Below, one piece after another: positions 8,713-17,339 of a DNA stretch of 42,634 nt (positions are counted from its first letter, which is position 1; each line of letters opens with the position of its first letter). The position numbers and the translations under genes are program-made. Origin of the DNA: Bacillus sp. FJAT-27264. GTDB taxonomy: Bacteria > Bacillota > Bacilli > Paenibacillales > Paenibacillaceae. The notes under the pieces were generated by a model, which was not told the origin of the DNA, made no database searches, and saw only the letters and a list, made by a program, of their open reading frames with translations. The stretch spans positions 1,007,291 to 1,049,924 of the forward strand of contig NZ_MAQW01000001.1 of NCBI RefSeq assembly GCF_001682855.1, read 5' to 3'.

Positions 8713-9210
8713 TCAACGTGTCTCTTCTTTGTCGGGTTGGATTAACCACAGCATAAATATTAAAATCAATTGCATGATTAAATAGAAGAGTGGAAACAAG
8801 ATAAGCAAGTCTATTGACTCTGCGGTGGTTTTACATTTAAATAAGTCAGATCGATCAAGCCAGACGCTTTCGATTTTTGCCCATGAATTCCTTTTAAGTA
8901 GTTTAAATACTTTAGACTGGAGGCAACACTGAAGATAAACCAAAGAATATTAGGTACGAATTCCCCCGCTTTTAATGACATCTTACAGCTTATGTATGTA
9001 AGAATTGTTAGAATCGAATAGGCTAGAATATATGGCTGTACTTTCCCGCTGCCCCATTCTACTGAATCGGCATACAGCAAGGAGATCACCAGAACGTGTA
9101 TAACAACCACATCGAACTTGTACTATCGATATAATATTTACTTTGTTCCGAAAAATCTCCCTTATACTTAATCTGAAAATATAGAATTGGAAAAATAACA
9201 TATTAATCAA
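8713..9210 (-). pseudogene. Frame-disrupted membrane protein gene, or a gene using programmed frameshifting
   Basis: Three overlapping minus-strand frames together look like one membrane protein. The first (from a TTG near 9210) encodes about 30 plausible N-terminal residues, the second (to 8811) two to three hydrophobic segments, and the third the last hydrophobic segment and a charged tail ending EETR at 8713. Joining them needs one frame change near 9117 and a -1 change near 8838. The second point is a perfect T TTA AAT slippery heptamer in the right phase (8835-8841). Neither the second nor the third frame has a convincing ribosome binding site of its own. Two shifts make a decayed gene the simpler reading. 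Confidence 0.5.
8835..8841 (-). other. Candidate -1 frameshift heptamer T TTA AAT
   Basis: On the minus strand the heptamer TTTAAAT is in phase (T TTA AAT) with the upstream membrane-protein frame. Slippage by -1 gives TTT AAA TGT and enters exactly the frame that encodes the final hydrophobic segment. No clear stimulatory stem-loop was found downstream. Confidence 0.35.
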
Positions 9211-9270
9211 AAATTACCCTTTACGTATAATTATCGGATATTTTAGAACAACTGTTGATTCCGACAAGAA

Positions 9271-9309
9271 AAAAGACAGCTCTTCTTTATATAGAAGAAC
9301 TGTCTTTTA
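9271..9309 (-). terminator. Terminator after oleate hydratase, usable in both directions
   Basis: Arms GACAGCTCTTCT (9275-9286) and AGAAGAACTGTC (9293-9304) pair with one G-T. Read on the minus strand, a run of six T follows; on the plus strand TTTT follows. It ends the oleate hydratase transcript. Confidence 0.85.
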
Positions 9310-9339
9310 CAATCTTACATCAGTTTCTCACAGCATTTC

Positions 9340-11034
9340 CTACAACAACTTCCCAATCACAGTCCCACCCAAGATCTGCCCCAGCGTCTTATCCAGCGGC
9401 AACGGCTTGTTGCCGAGACAAGTACGGACTGCGGTCAGCAGCACACGTACGTCGTACTTACTTGGGTGCACAGGAATCACTTCTTTTTCAAGCTTCAGCA
9501 GGCCGTACACGGCCATCATGGCGGTGCGGACGGAGTATTCGACGGTGAAGACGCAATCGTCCGGTACTTCGGCGAACTGGCCGAGGAAGGCCAGATTGGT
9601 GCTGCCTTGCGGGATAACCTGCGGACGGTCGCCCATGACACGCGGCATGAACTGTGAAGTAATGTATGGCATCATGCACGGAATGACGTTGGTCGTGTGG
9701 GACAGAATTTCTGGAATGCGATTTCCTAGTCCCATATGGTGCAGCAATTCCTCGAACAGCTCGCGACCGGTACAGTCGGACATCTTCTTCTTAATGTAAT
9801 CGCCCTCTGCATCCGGGAACAGACCATATGCCCATAATACCTTGACGTTCTCAGGCTGATTGATAAAGTGCGGCTGAGTTGGTGCAGTCCAAGACATCAG
9901 CCAGCTGGAATCCTTGATCGTAACCACACCACCCATGCCCGGTTTGTCTCCAGTCCATTCCAGCAGGTGCGGGAACAGAATGTCATCATCGGTCAGCGTA
10001 ATGGTGAAGGACAGCCATTTCGTTTTGTCGATATCGCCGCAGAAGACTTCAGGACGGCCGAAGTCTGGGGACTTAGCGGCCAGCTTCTCCCATACACTCC
10101 AGCAGCCCCGTTCGGACACCGAACGGTTGAGGATCGCCGGATGATTGAAATCGCCTAACGTTGAATTTTCAGTCATGGAGCCGTTGGTGACCAGCACAAG
10201 ATCGCTGCGCGAGACTTTGATCAGCTTCGATGCGCCGCCCACAAGTACATGAATCCCCGTTACGGTCTTCTCCCCACTCGAAAGATCCAGGTCGAGATCC
10301 ACCACCTGATGACCTTTATCGAAGTTGACGCCTTTTCCTTCCAGCCATTTGATCAACGGCAGAATCAGCGAATCGTATTGGTTGTATTCCGTATGCAGGA
10401 TGCCTTTGAGTTGGTTCATCCCGCTAATAAGGTGCATGAAACGCTCCATGTACCGCTTCACTTCAACTACGCTGTGCCAGTTCTCAAAAGCAAACATTGA
10501 ACGCCAGAAGTACCAGAAATTAGTCTCCAGAAAGCCTGGGTCAAAGAATTCTTCAATCGTGGTCGCCCCCAGCCGCTCCTCGGTCAACATGGTCAGCTTG
10601 CCAAGCTGCAACGAATCGGCAGTAGAGAGACCCAGTGTGGAGAAATCGGCCTTCTGTCCGGCATTCTCCACCAGACGGCAATGCGACTCTACCGGCTCGG
10701 CCAGATTGAATTCACGAAATTCGTCCAGCACGCTGCGGTCGGGATTTTTCAGGGATGGAATGAAGCCATACAGCTCCATAAAGCATTCGAAATGCTCTTC
10801 AATCTCCCGTCCACCGCGCGCGCTGTAACCATCTTTAGCGTTGCCTGCTCCGTCCATAGAGCCGCCGTACACTGGCGATTCCTCCAGAATGTGAATGTTC
10901 TTGCCAGGCATATGCCCGTCGCGGATCAGGAAAGCCGCTGCCGATAGCGAGCCAATCCCTCCACCGACCAAGTAAGCTTTTCGTGAAGCAATACCTTCTG
11001 GCATTACAGGGTGAATCCGTTGATAAGTTCCCAT
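9340..11034 (-). CDS. ohyA: Oleate hydratase (myosin-cross-reactive antigen family)
   Basis: This FAD-dependent enzyme adds water across the cis-9 double bond of oleic and related unsaturated fatty acids to give 10-hydroxy acids, often as detoxification of host or plant fatty acids. At 564 aa it has the usual family length. The N-terminal YLVGGGIGSLSAAAFL is the FAD dinucleotide-binding motif, and GYSARGGREIEEHFEC is the family signature containing the active-site glutamate region. No signal peptide is present. I prefer the ATG at 11034, since AAAGGA lies about 8 nt upstream; the ATG at 11040 directly abuts it. It stands alone between terminators, so it is probably monocistronic. Confidence 0.93.
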   Translation of the reverse strand: MGTYQRIHPVMPEGIASRKAYLVGGGIGSLSAAAFLIRDGHMPGKNIHILEESPVYGGSMDGAGNAKDGYSARGGREIEEHFECFMELYGFIPSLKNPDRSVLDEFREFNLAEPVESHCRLVENAGQKADFSTLGLSTADSLQLGKLTMLTEERLGATTIEEFFDPGFLETNFWYFWRSMFAFENWHSVVEVKRYMERFMHLISGMNQLKGILHTEYNQYDSLILPLIKWLEGKGVNFDKGHQVVDLDLDLSSGEKTVTGIHVLVGGASKLIKVSRSDLVLVTNGSMTENSTLGDFNHPAILNRSVSERGCWSVWEKLAAKSPDFGRPEVFCGDIDKTKWLSFTITLTDDDILFPHLLEWTGDKPGMGGVVTIKDSSWLMSWTAPTQPHFINQPENVKVLWAYGLFPDAEGDYIKKKMSDCTGRELFEELLHHMGLGNRIPEILSHTTNVIPCMMPYITSQFMPRVMGDRPQVIPQGSTNLAFLGQFAEVPDDCVFTVEYSVRTAMMAVYGLLKLEKEVIPVHPSKYDVRVLLTAVRTCLGNKPLPLDKTLGQILGGTVIGKLL

Positions 11035-11196
11035 GTTCATCTTCCTTTCGAGGTTGAAGTAGTAAGGTTACTCTTGAGCTGCCCTCACTATACCTCCACC
11101 GCGAAAAGAAGCCTATGGACAGCTTCCGCCATCTGTACAGAGATTACACAATCACTCTCTTTTGTGTTCATTATGAAGAGTCTATGACATACAAAA

Positions 11197-11233
11197 GCAC
11201 CTCATCCCGGGTAACGTTCCGGAAATGAGGTGC
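11197..11233 (-). terminator. Terminator of the ugp-like operon
   Basis: Arms GCACCTCAT (11197-11205) and ATGAGGTGC (11225-11233) pair perfectly. On the minus strand TTTTGT follows. It lies just downstream of the solute-binding protein gene. Confidence 0.8.
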
Positions 11234-11242
11234 CTCTGCTGC

Positions 11243-12568
11243 TTATCTGGTCAGAATGGCATTTACATCCTTCGCCAAAGCATCTAAGCCTTGCTGAACA
11301 TCTTTATTGTCTGTAAGAATATCACCTAAGCGGGACACTACCAGTGTCTCAACCTCGTGATAAACCCCGGTCGTCGGTCTCTTTTTACTGAACTTCAGTT
11401 CATCTATCGCAACCTTATAGCCAGGGAATTCAGCCATTGTCTTTTTCATAAGATCTGTGTCCAATGAAGAGAGTCTTGTTGGCAAATATCCAGTGTTAGC
11501 CGAAGCATAAGCTGCCTGTTCTGTGTCGGACAGCCATTCCATGAATTCAAAGGTGGCCGCTTTCTCCTCTTCCGTACCTGTGTTGGACATATAGACATTT
11601 GAACCACCTACTGGTACGCCACGGGTTCCTCCCTTGCCTTCAGGAATCATAGCTACCCCAAGCTCATATTTACTTTTGGCAGCGAGACCCAAGAAGATTT
11701 TATAGCCGCCAATACTGGAGAATGTGAGCAGGGTATCAGGATCGGACACAGCCCCGACAAAATCGTTCAACTGTGTTGGATTAAATACTTTGATCAGGCC
11801 CTTGGACACCCCATCACGCAGAAACGAAATCAGTTCTACTGCACCCTTACTATTAATATTCGTAGCCGTTTCCTCATCATTTAGCATGTTCGTATTAGAG
11901 TAAGAGGACAGCAGCGCCTCCAGAATCCAGAGGTCATTATTAAGCAGGTACATCGGAGTTTTACCTGTTGCTTTATAGGCAGTCTCCATATAAGACTCCA
12001 ACTCGTCAAATGTGGCTGGACCATTTTCATTCAAGCCTACTTTTTTAGCCAAAGTCTTGTTCACATACATCACTGGCAGACTCCGCATATGCGGGAAGGC
12101 ATACATATCCTTGTCTACATAAAGGTTATCGAGATCACCAATCTTGAAATCGTCCCTATTGAAATCGTTCACCTTCATAAAAGGCTCCAGATCCACGATT
12201 GTATTGCTGTCCGCAAAACCTTTGGTCTGGGATACTTCACCAATGAAAGCATTCGGAAGCGTGTTGGCAATTGCGGCTGCGTTAACTTTTTGCTGAATCT
12301 CTGAGTAATCGCCCTGGTACTCCGCGCTCACATGAATGTTCAGCTCAGCACCCTTGGTCTTATTGAACTGATCCACCAGGTCTTTGTTGACTTGTTCCAT
12401 AGCCGACGTCCAAAACTTAAGTTCGACCACCTTGTCGCCTTTAGTGTACTTTACCGCACTCTCGTTTGCACCGGCCTGCCCACACCCACTAAGAATTACA
12501 GTTATTCCTACGACTGCCGTTAAGACTACTGCAAACTTCTTCTTCATGTGATTCCATTGATTAGTCAT
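11243..12568 (-). CDS. Extracellular solute-binding lipoprotein (UgpB-like), family 1
   Basis: The 441-aa precursor starts with a KKKFAVVLTAVVGITVIL signal sequence and a lipobox SGC (cysteine near residue 29), so the mature protein should be anchored outside the membrane. The rest is a typical carbohydrate/glycerol-phosphate ABC binding protein with a KFWTSAMEQVNKDLVDQF opening and a late EEEKAATFEFMEWL segment. GGAGG lies 5 nt before the ATG at 12568. It is the last gene of an operon headed by two glycerophosphodiester phosphodiesterases, which makes glycerol-3-phosphate or glycerophosphodiesters the likely substrate (inference from context). Confidence 0.88.
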   Translation of the reverse strand: MTNQWNHMKKKFAVVLTAVVGITVILSGCGQAGANESAVKYTKGDKVVELKFWTSAMEQVNKDLVDQFNKTKGAELNIHVSAEYQGDYSEIQQKVNAAAIANTLPNAFIGEVSQTKGFADSNTIVDLEPFMKVNDFNRDDFKIGDLDNLYVDKDMYAFPHMRSLPVMYVNKTLAKKVGLNENGPATFDELESYMETAYKATGKTPMYLLNNDLWILEALLSSYSNTNMLNDEETATNINSKGAVELISFLRDGVSKGLIKVFNPTQLNDFVGAVSDPDTLLTFSSIGGYKIFLGLAAKSKYELGVAMIPEGKGGTRGVPVGGSNVYMSNTGTEEEKAATFEFMEWLSDTEQAAYASANTGYLPTRLSSLDTDLMKKTMAEFPGYKVAIDELKFSKKRPTTGVYHEVETLVVSRLGDILTDNKDVQQGLDALAKDVNAILTR

Positions 12569-12595
12569 AGCTTCCTCCAGGTCATGTTGTTAGAT

Positions 12596-13417
12596 TTACT
12601 TCACACCACTGTAAGTGAATGCTTTGATAATGTGTTTTCTCGCAAACATAAAGACGATCAGAATGGGTAGGATTAGCATCATGTTGCCGGCCATAACGAT
12701 ATGCGGATTTAGCCCCTCTGAATCCTGAAGCTTCTTAACCCCTAGCGGCAAAGTACGTACTGCATCGGTAGTTGTCCATACCAGCGGGAAGAAATAGCTG
12801 TTCCACGTCCCGATAAACGTAAGCAGAGCCAGTGTAGATAACGTTGGAATCGCCATCGGCAGCATAATCGTGCGGATGATTTTCCATTCACTGGAATTAT
12901 CCAGCCTTGCAGCCTCCAGAATTGAATCGGGAACCTGCATAAAGGTCTGCCGGAGCATGAATATAGCCATCCCGCTCGCGATGAAAGGTACAATTAGGGA
13001 CACATAGGTGTTCAAAAGCCCCATATTGGCAAACATCACGAACACAGGCAGGAAAATGAGCTGTCCGGGAACCATCATCGTCGCAAGTACGAGGCCGAAC
13101 AGTAACGACTTTCCTTTGAATTGATATCTGGCAAAAGCATAGGCGGCCGGCACAACAACCAACATTTGGCCAACAAGGGTACCCAGAGTGATAATGATAG
13201 AGTTCTTCGTATAATGAAGAAAATTAATCCGCGTAAACGCATCTTTGAAATTGACCCATTGCAGCTTATCCACCCAGAACTTTGGAGGGACAGCGACCAC
13301 CTCGTCCAGTGTCTTGAATGCGGTCAGAAGCATCCAATAGAACGGGGCCAAAAAGACGATAATCAATAACACAGACAGCAGCAGTCTAATCGTTACTTTA
13401 GGGAGTCTCAGCCACAT
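12596..13417 (-). CDS. ABC importer permease, MalG/UgpE type
   Basis: The 273-aa membrane protein with six predicted helices is the second permease of the importer. The EAA loop that contacts the ATPase is clear at EAARLDNSSEWKIIRTIMLP, followed by the P-rich helix typical of MalG-like subunits. It lies 17 nt downstream of the partner permease and 27 nt upstream of the binding protein gene, so the set is one transcript. Family and length are standard for sugar and glycerol-phosphate importers; substrate is inferred from the operon only. Confidence 0.9.
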   Translation of the reverse strand: MWLRLPKVTIRLLLSVLLIIVFLAPFYWMLLTAFKTLDEVVAVPPKFWVDKLQWVNFKDAFTRINFLHYTKNSIIITLGTLVGQMLVVVPAAYAFARYQFKGKSLLFGLVLATMMVPGQLIFLPVFVMFANMGLLNTYVSLIVPFIASGMAIFMLRQTFMQVPDSILEAARLDNSSEWKIIRTIMLPMAIPTLSTLALLTFIGTWNSYFFPLVWTTTDAVRTLPLGVKKLQDSEGLNPHIVMAGNMMLILPILIVFMFARKHIIKAFTYSGVK

Positions 13418-13434
13418 CTGTTTCCTTCTCCCCC

Positions 13435-14313
13435 TTATCTGTAATGCACACGTTTATTCAATACTTTAAAGTAGAGGATCGTGATGAGTCCGACGATCAG
13501 CATCAGTACGACAGCCATAGCTGACGCATACCCTACCCGGTAATACTCAAAGCCTTGCTTGTAAATGCTGTAGATCAAAGTGTTGGTTGAATTGGACGGC
13601 CCGCCATTCGTCATAACACTGATCGTCTCAAAGGCCTGAAACGAGCCAATAATGTTCATCAGAATTAAGAAGAACAACGTAGGCGAGATCATTTTCAGCG
13701 TAATTTGAAAAAATACAGAACGCCGGCTGGCATTATCCAAAGCTGCAGCTTCATATAAATATGGTGGAATTGCCCCCAGCGCCGAGAGAATGATCAGGAC
13801 ATTGAAGCCGAGTGATTTCCATACCGAGACCAATACGACGGAGAATAGGGCCACATTCTTGTCTGTCAACCAGCCAACCGGATTCGCTCCAAAGAGAGAA
13901 AGGATATAGTTGAACAATCCCTTGTCCGTATTCATGAGCCACATCCAGATCAACGATACCGACACTAGTGAAATAATATTAGGTGTAAAGCTGATCGTCT
14001 GGATAAAACGGTTAATAAACGTGTTTTTCTGCAAAAATAGCGCCATCAATAATCCAAGAATGAGAACCATGCTTACTTCCATCACCATGTACCCTATTGT
14101 GTTCATTAACGTATGGGCAAAGTCACTGCTGGTGAACAGCTCCTTGTAGTTCTTCAAGCCGATAAATTTCATAGGCCCGCGCATATTCCAGGAAAAAAAG
14201 CTCAAATACATATTGTAGCCAATCGGATAAATGTAGAATGCCACCAGAATCAGCACAGCTGGAGCGACCATCACATAAGGAAGGATTCGCAGAGTGTTAT
14301 TGTCTTGCTTCAT
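13435..14313 (-). CDS. ABC importer permease, MalF/UgpA type
   Basis: The 292-aa membrane protein has six helices and the EAA loop YEAAALDNASRRSVFFQITL. Its ATG overlaps the TGA stop of the ATPase gene as ATGA (14310-14313), a sign of translational coupling. Together with the MalG-type subunit it forms the transmembrane channel of the predicted glycerophosphodiester/glycerol-3-phosphate importer. The length is typical for UgpA and shorter than MalF, which carries an extra periplasmic domain not seen here. Confidence 0.9.
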   Translation of the reverse strand: MKQDNNTLRILPYVMVAPAVLILVAFYIYPIGYNMYLSFFSWNMRGPMKFIGLKNYKELFTSSDFAHTLMNTIGYMVMEVSMVLILGLLMALFLQKNTFINRFIQTISFTPNIISLVSVSLIWMWLMNTDKGLFNYILSLFGANPVGWLTDKNVALFSVVLVSVWKSLGFNVLIILSALGAIPPYLYEAAALDNASRRSVFFQITLKMISPTLFFLILMNIIGSFQAFETISVMTNGGPSNSTNTLIYSIYKQGFEYYRVGYASAMAVVLMLIVGLITILYFKVLNKRVHYR

Positions 14314-15374
14314 ACTCTGTTCGCCCCGTAGATTCTCTGTTCGTTCCCGTCAAAGAAAACTAGACTGGACTCTTCCACATATACCGTTACATGCTCAAGC
14401 GGACGCTCTTGACTGTCAAAGCATTTGATAGCAATACTGGAGTTACTACCGAGCTCAGCCTTGTATATGATTTCGGAGCCCAAGATTTCCCGTGTAGTCA
14501 GCATGCCGTCAAAAGAAATAAATTGCGAGTTGCCCCCTGCTTTTTCATCCTCAATAGTGAACTTAACCTTCTCCGGTCTAAACCCTACATATTTGGCTTC
14601 CGCTGGTGCAAGAGCCTGCAGTTTGTCATCATCACATTGCTCCAGCTCAAGAACGTTCATAGCAGGTGTACCGATAAATTTACTGGTGAAAATATTTTGC
14701 GGTTCATGATAAATGCCACGAGGCGTATCCTCCTGCATTATTTTCCCGCCATCCATTAACACAATTTTAGTCCCCATGCTCATCGCTTCAACCTGATCAT
14801 GAGTAACATACACGAACGTGGCGCCCAGTCTTTGATGCAGTTCGATCAATTCGGAACGCATCTGCCCTCTAAGCTTGGCATCCAGATTGGAGAGCGGCTC
14901 GTCCATAAGGAAAATCGCCGGTTTTTTAACCATTGCTCTGGCCAGTGCCAGGCGTTGTCTCTCCCCGCCGGATAGAAATTCCGGCCGCTTATGCAGATGC
15001 TTGGTTAAGCCAACCGTATTGGCAATATCCTTTATCAGCTGCATCCGCTCATCCTTAGGCACCTTGTTATTCTTTAATCCATACTCGATGTTCTGTTCAA
15101 CGGTCATTGTCGGGTAAAGGGCATAATTCTGGAAAACCATCGCCAGATTCCGTTTTCCCGGCTCCACACCGTTCATGTTCTTGCCCCCAATGAGGATTGA
15201 GCCTCCGGTGTTATTCTCCAGACCGGCAATCATACGCAGGGTTGTGGATTTCCCACAGCCGGAAGGACCCACCAGGACCGTAAAGCTGCCGCTTTCGATG
15301 CTCAGATTGAGGTTCTCAATGATAGATTTGTCACCGTATTTCTTCTCCACACGTTCCATTACAATACTGCTCAT
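14310..15374 (-). CDS. ABC importer ATP-binding protein, MalK/UgpC type
   Basis: The 354-aa ATPase shows Walker A GPSGCGKST (about residues 37-45), Q-loop in MVFQNYALYP, signature LSGGERQRLALARAM, Walker B IFLMDEPLSNLDAKLR and the switch histidine in VTHDQVEAM. About 110 C-terminal residues form the TOBE/OB regulatory region, including the YVGFRPEKV motif of CUT1-type ATPases. GGAGGT precedes the ATG. A dedicated ATPase within the operon is worth noting, because many Bacillales sugar importers share one MsmX-type ATPase. It lies about 50 nt downstream of the second GDPD gene. Confidence 0.92.
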   Translation of the reverse strand: MSSIVMERVEKKYGDKSIIENLNLSIESGSFTVLVGPSGCGKSTTLRMIAGLENNTGGSILIGGKNMNGVEPGKRNLAMVFQNYALYPTMTVEQNIEYGLKNNKVPKDERMQLIKDIANTVGLTKHLHKRPEFLSGGERQRLALARAMVKKPAIFLMDEPLSNLDAKLRGQMRSELIELHQRLGATFVYVTHDQVEAMSMGTKIVLMDGGKIMQEDTPRGIYHEPQNIFTSKFIGTPAMNVLELEQCDDDKLQALAPAEAKYVGFRPEKVKFTIEDEKAGGNSQFISFDGMLTTREILGSEIIYKAELGSNSSIAIKCFDSQERPLEHVTVYVEESSLVFFDGNEQRIYGANRV

Positions 15375-15424
15375 TTCCCATACCTCCGCCTAGCTGTCGA
15401 TAGTTGTGCGGGCTGATACAATAG

Positions 15425-16174
15425 TTAAGCTAGCCCAGATGGTTTAACTAGATTGGCGCAGATATCAGGATAGTCTGTGATAATCGCGTCCACACCTGCA
15501 TCCATCATTTGTCTCATAACCGAGACCTGATTTACGGTCCAAGCATTAACTTGAACACCGGCCTGATGTGCCTGCTCCACCACATTAGCGTCCACACAGA
15601 TAAACAACGGATGCAGCGCATCGGCTTGGACGGTCTTAGCGTATTGCTCACCTCTATGGAACTTGGAGAAATGCAGGAGGGCTGTTTTGATTTCCGGGCA
15701 GGCCTGCTTCAGCTCAAACATCGATTTGTGATTGAATGAGGAGAAGATCACCTGATCCACCAGATCATAAGCTTTTACCAATTCAGCCGCTGCTACGTTG
15801 AGGCCATCATATTTTTGCGATTGGACCATAATATCCTTGACCTCGATATTCAGGTACAAACGATGTTCCTTGACTAGCTCCAGCACCTGCCGTAAAGTTG
15901 GAATCTCCGCAGTAGGATACTTATCTTCAAAACGGGCGTTGTAATTGTATTGCTTCAGTTCGGCCAGCGTAAAATCGGTAACATTCCCCTTACCGTTCGA
16001 GGTTCTGTCGATGGTATCATCATGGATGACCACGATTTCCCCGTCCTTCGTAATGTGGATATCTATTTCAAAGCCGTCCGCTCTCTGTTCAATGGCCAGC
16101 TTGAAGGCCTCCATCGTGTTTTCCGGCGCATACGCGCTTGCTCCCCGGTGTGCCAATACTTTGAGGCTGCTCAT
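15425..16174 (-). CDS. Glycerophosphodiester phosphodiesterase (UgpQ-like), canonical copy
   Basis: This enzyme hydrolyses glycerophosphodiesters to sn-glycerol-3-phosphate and an alcohol. The 249-aa protein has no signal peptide and should act in the cytoplasm on imported substrate. Catalytic and metal-binding positions are intact: HRGAS near residue 9, the E-I-D pair in DGFEIDIHITKDG, the second histidine in VVIHDDTIDRTSNG and the E-x-K of NIEVK. Its ATG overlaps the stop of the upstream paralogue (ATGA, 16171-16174), with a GGAGG site inside that gene's end. It is a tandem duplicate of the gene at 16171-17037, which lacks several of these residues. Confidence 0.93.
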   Translation of the reverse strand: MSSLKVLAHRGASAYAPENTMEAFKLAIEQRADGFEIDIHITKDGEIVVIHDDTIDRTSNGKGNVTDFTLAELKQYNYNARFEDKYPTAEIPTLRQVLELVKEHRLYLNIEVKDIMVQSQKYDGLNVAAAELVKAYDLVDQVIFSSFNHKSMFELKQACPEIKTALLHFSKFHRGEQYAKTVQADALHPLFICVDANVVEQAHQAGVQVNAWTVNQVSVMRQMMDAGVDAIITDYPDICANLVKPSGLA

Positions 16175-17037
16175 AATTCCTGGCCCTCCTGTCCTTCGTT
16201 CTTCGCCATCTTGTCATATAAGCTCTCTAAAAAAGAATAGGATTTCACTTCTCCATAGCCAGCTTTGAACTTCTCTTCGTCTAGCCCATCACGGGCGGCC
16301 TTATCCAGGCTTCTAAGATCAGAACAAACATCAGGGCAGTCCGTAATAGCAACATCAACCCCGGCGTCGAGCATGGACTTGATGTAGGGAACATCGTTAA
16401 CGGTCCAAGCATGCACCTGCACGCCTGCCTCATGCATCTGATTAATGTTTTCATGGCCGATATTTATAAAAAACACATGGAGCGCATCAGCATTTACTGT
16501 TTTGGCATAAGCTTCACCGCGATGCAATTCCTCAAGAAACAACAGCCCGGTTCTGATGTCCGGATAGGCTTCTTTTAACTGGGCCATCGAGCCATGATCA
16601 AAGGAAGAGAAACTAACTTGCTTCGTCAAACCATGTTCTGCTACCAGTCTTGCGGCTTCCAAACTGATGTCTGAAAGGTCATTATCTGAAAAAATGAAAT
16701 TCTCCTCAATGTTCAGCGCAAGGTTATTCTCTTTAACAAATTGCAGAACCTCTAAAAAAGTAGGAATCTCAGCTCGGGTATACTCCTGCTCAAATCTGGC
16801 ATTGAAGTTGAATGCCTTCAGCTCTGCAAGTGTATAATTGGCAACCTTGCCAGTACCATTGGAGGTTCTATCGATGGTATCATCATGGATAACAACAATC
16901 TCCCCATCCTTGGTACGATGAATAGTGATATCCAGTCCGTCGGCCTGCTGCTTAACGGCAAGCTTGAAGGCTTCCATTGTATTCTCCGGAGCATAAGCGC
17001 TTGCTCCCCGGTGTGCCCATATTTTTAGCTGCTCCAT
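16171..17037 (-). CDS. Glycerophosphodiester phosphodiesterase paralogue with altered metal-site residues
   Basis: The 288-aa GDPD-domain protein is the first gene of the uptake operon. It keeps the two catalytic histidines (WAHRGAS and VVIHDDTIDRTSNG) but the metal-binding E-x-D is replaced by D-I-T in DGLDITIHRTKDG, and the E-x-K motif reads E-E-N in LNIEENF. It also has a ~35-residue charged C-terminal extension not present in its neighbour. Activity could be reduced, use another metal geometry, or be lost in favour of a structural or regulatory role (inference). I use the ATG at 17037 because AAGGAAG is 7-8 nt upstream; a TTG at 17043 abuts that site. Confidence 0.85.
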   Translation of the reverse strand: MEQLKIWAHRGASAYAPENTMEAFKLAVKQQADGLDITIHRTKDGEIVVIHDDTIDRTSNGTGKVANYTLAELKAFNFNARFEQEYTRAEIPTFLEVLQFVKENNLALNIEENFIFSDNDLSDISLEAARLVAEHGLTKQVSFSSFDHGSMAQLKEAYPDIRTGLLFLEELHRGEAYAKTVNADALHVFFINIGHENINQMHEAGVQVHAWTVNDVPYIKSMLDAGVDVAITDCPDVCSDLRSLDKAARDGLDEEKFKAGYGEVKSYSFLESLYDKMAKNEGQEGQEL

Positions 17038-17133
17038 AACCAACTTCCTTTTTCATTTTATTGTTGATCCAGTGCCAGGGACTACGCATACGAGTGACTT
17101 CTCTACTTCAAAACTGCCAATGTTATGGCCCAC

Positions 17134-17161
17134 CTCTATAGAGTAGAGAATATTTATTCTC
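17134..17161. promoter_or_regulatory. Two adjacent palindromes upstream of the glycerophosphodiester operon
   Basis: CTCTATAGAG (17134-17143) and GAGAATATTTATTCTC (17146-17161, arms of 7 with a 2-bp centre) are perfect palindromes about 100 bp upstream of the first operon gene. They are candidate operators, possibly for the TetR-type protein encoded just beyond. No functional evidence. Confidence 0.35.
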
Positions 17162-17339
17162 GTAATTTAAAAAAACATTAAATATATCCACATTTTTTAC
17201 TATTAAAATTGTCCATAATTTCATATGAATGCGGATTCTTGCTTCAAATAGTGGAATAATACAGTTAAATTGTCGTATTTTAGGGAAAAAGACCGATCTT
17301 TCATTTTACATTGGATTGATCATTCACTCCATATGTAAG

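Noticed and set aside
16998..17016. cre-like palindrome GCAAGCGCTTATGC near the start of the first gdpD gene
   Set aside because: It encodes the conserved GASAYAPE segment, occurs in related form in the paralogue, and its fit to the CcpA consensus is incomplete.
17288..17301. Terminator of the TetR gene (AAAGA/TCTTT)
   Set aside because: The stem is only five base pairs and AT-rich, too weak to support.
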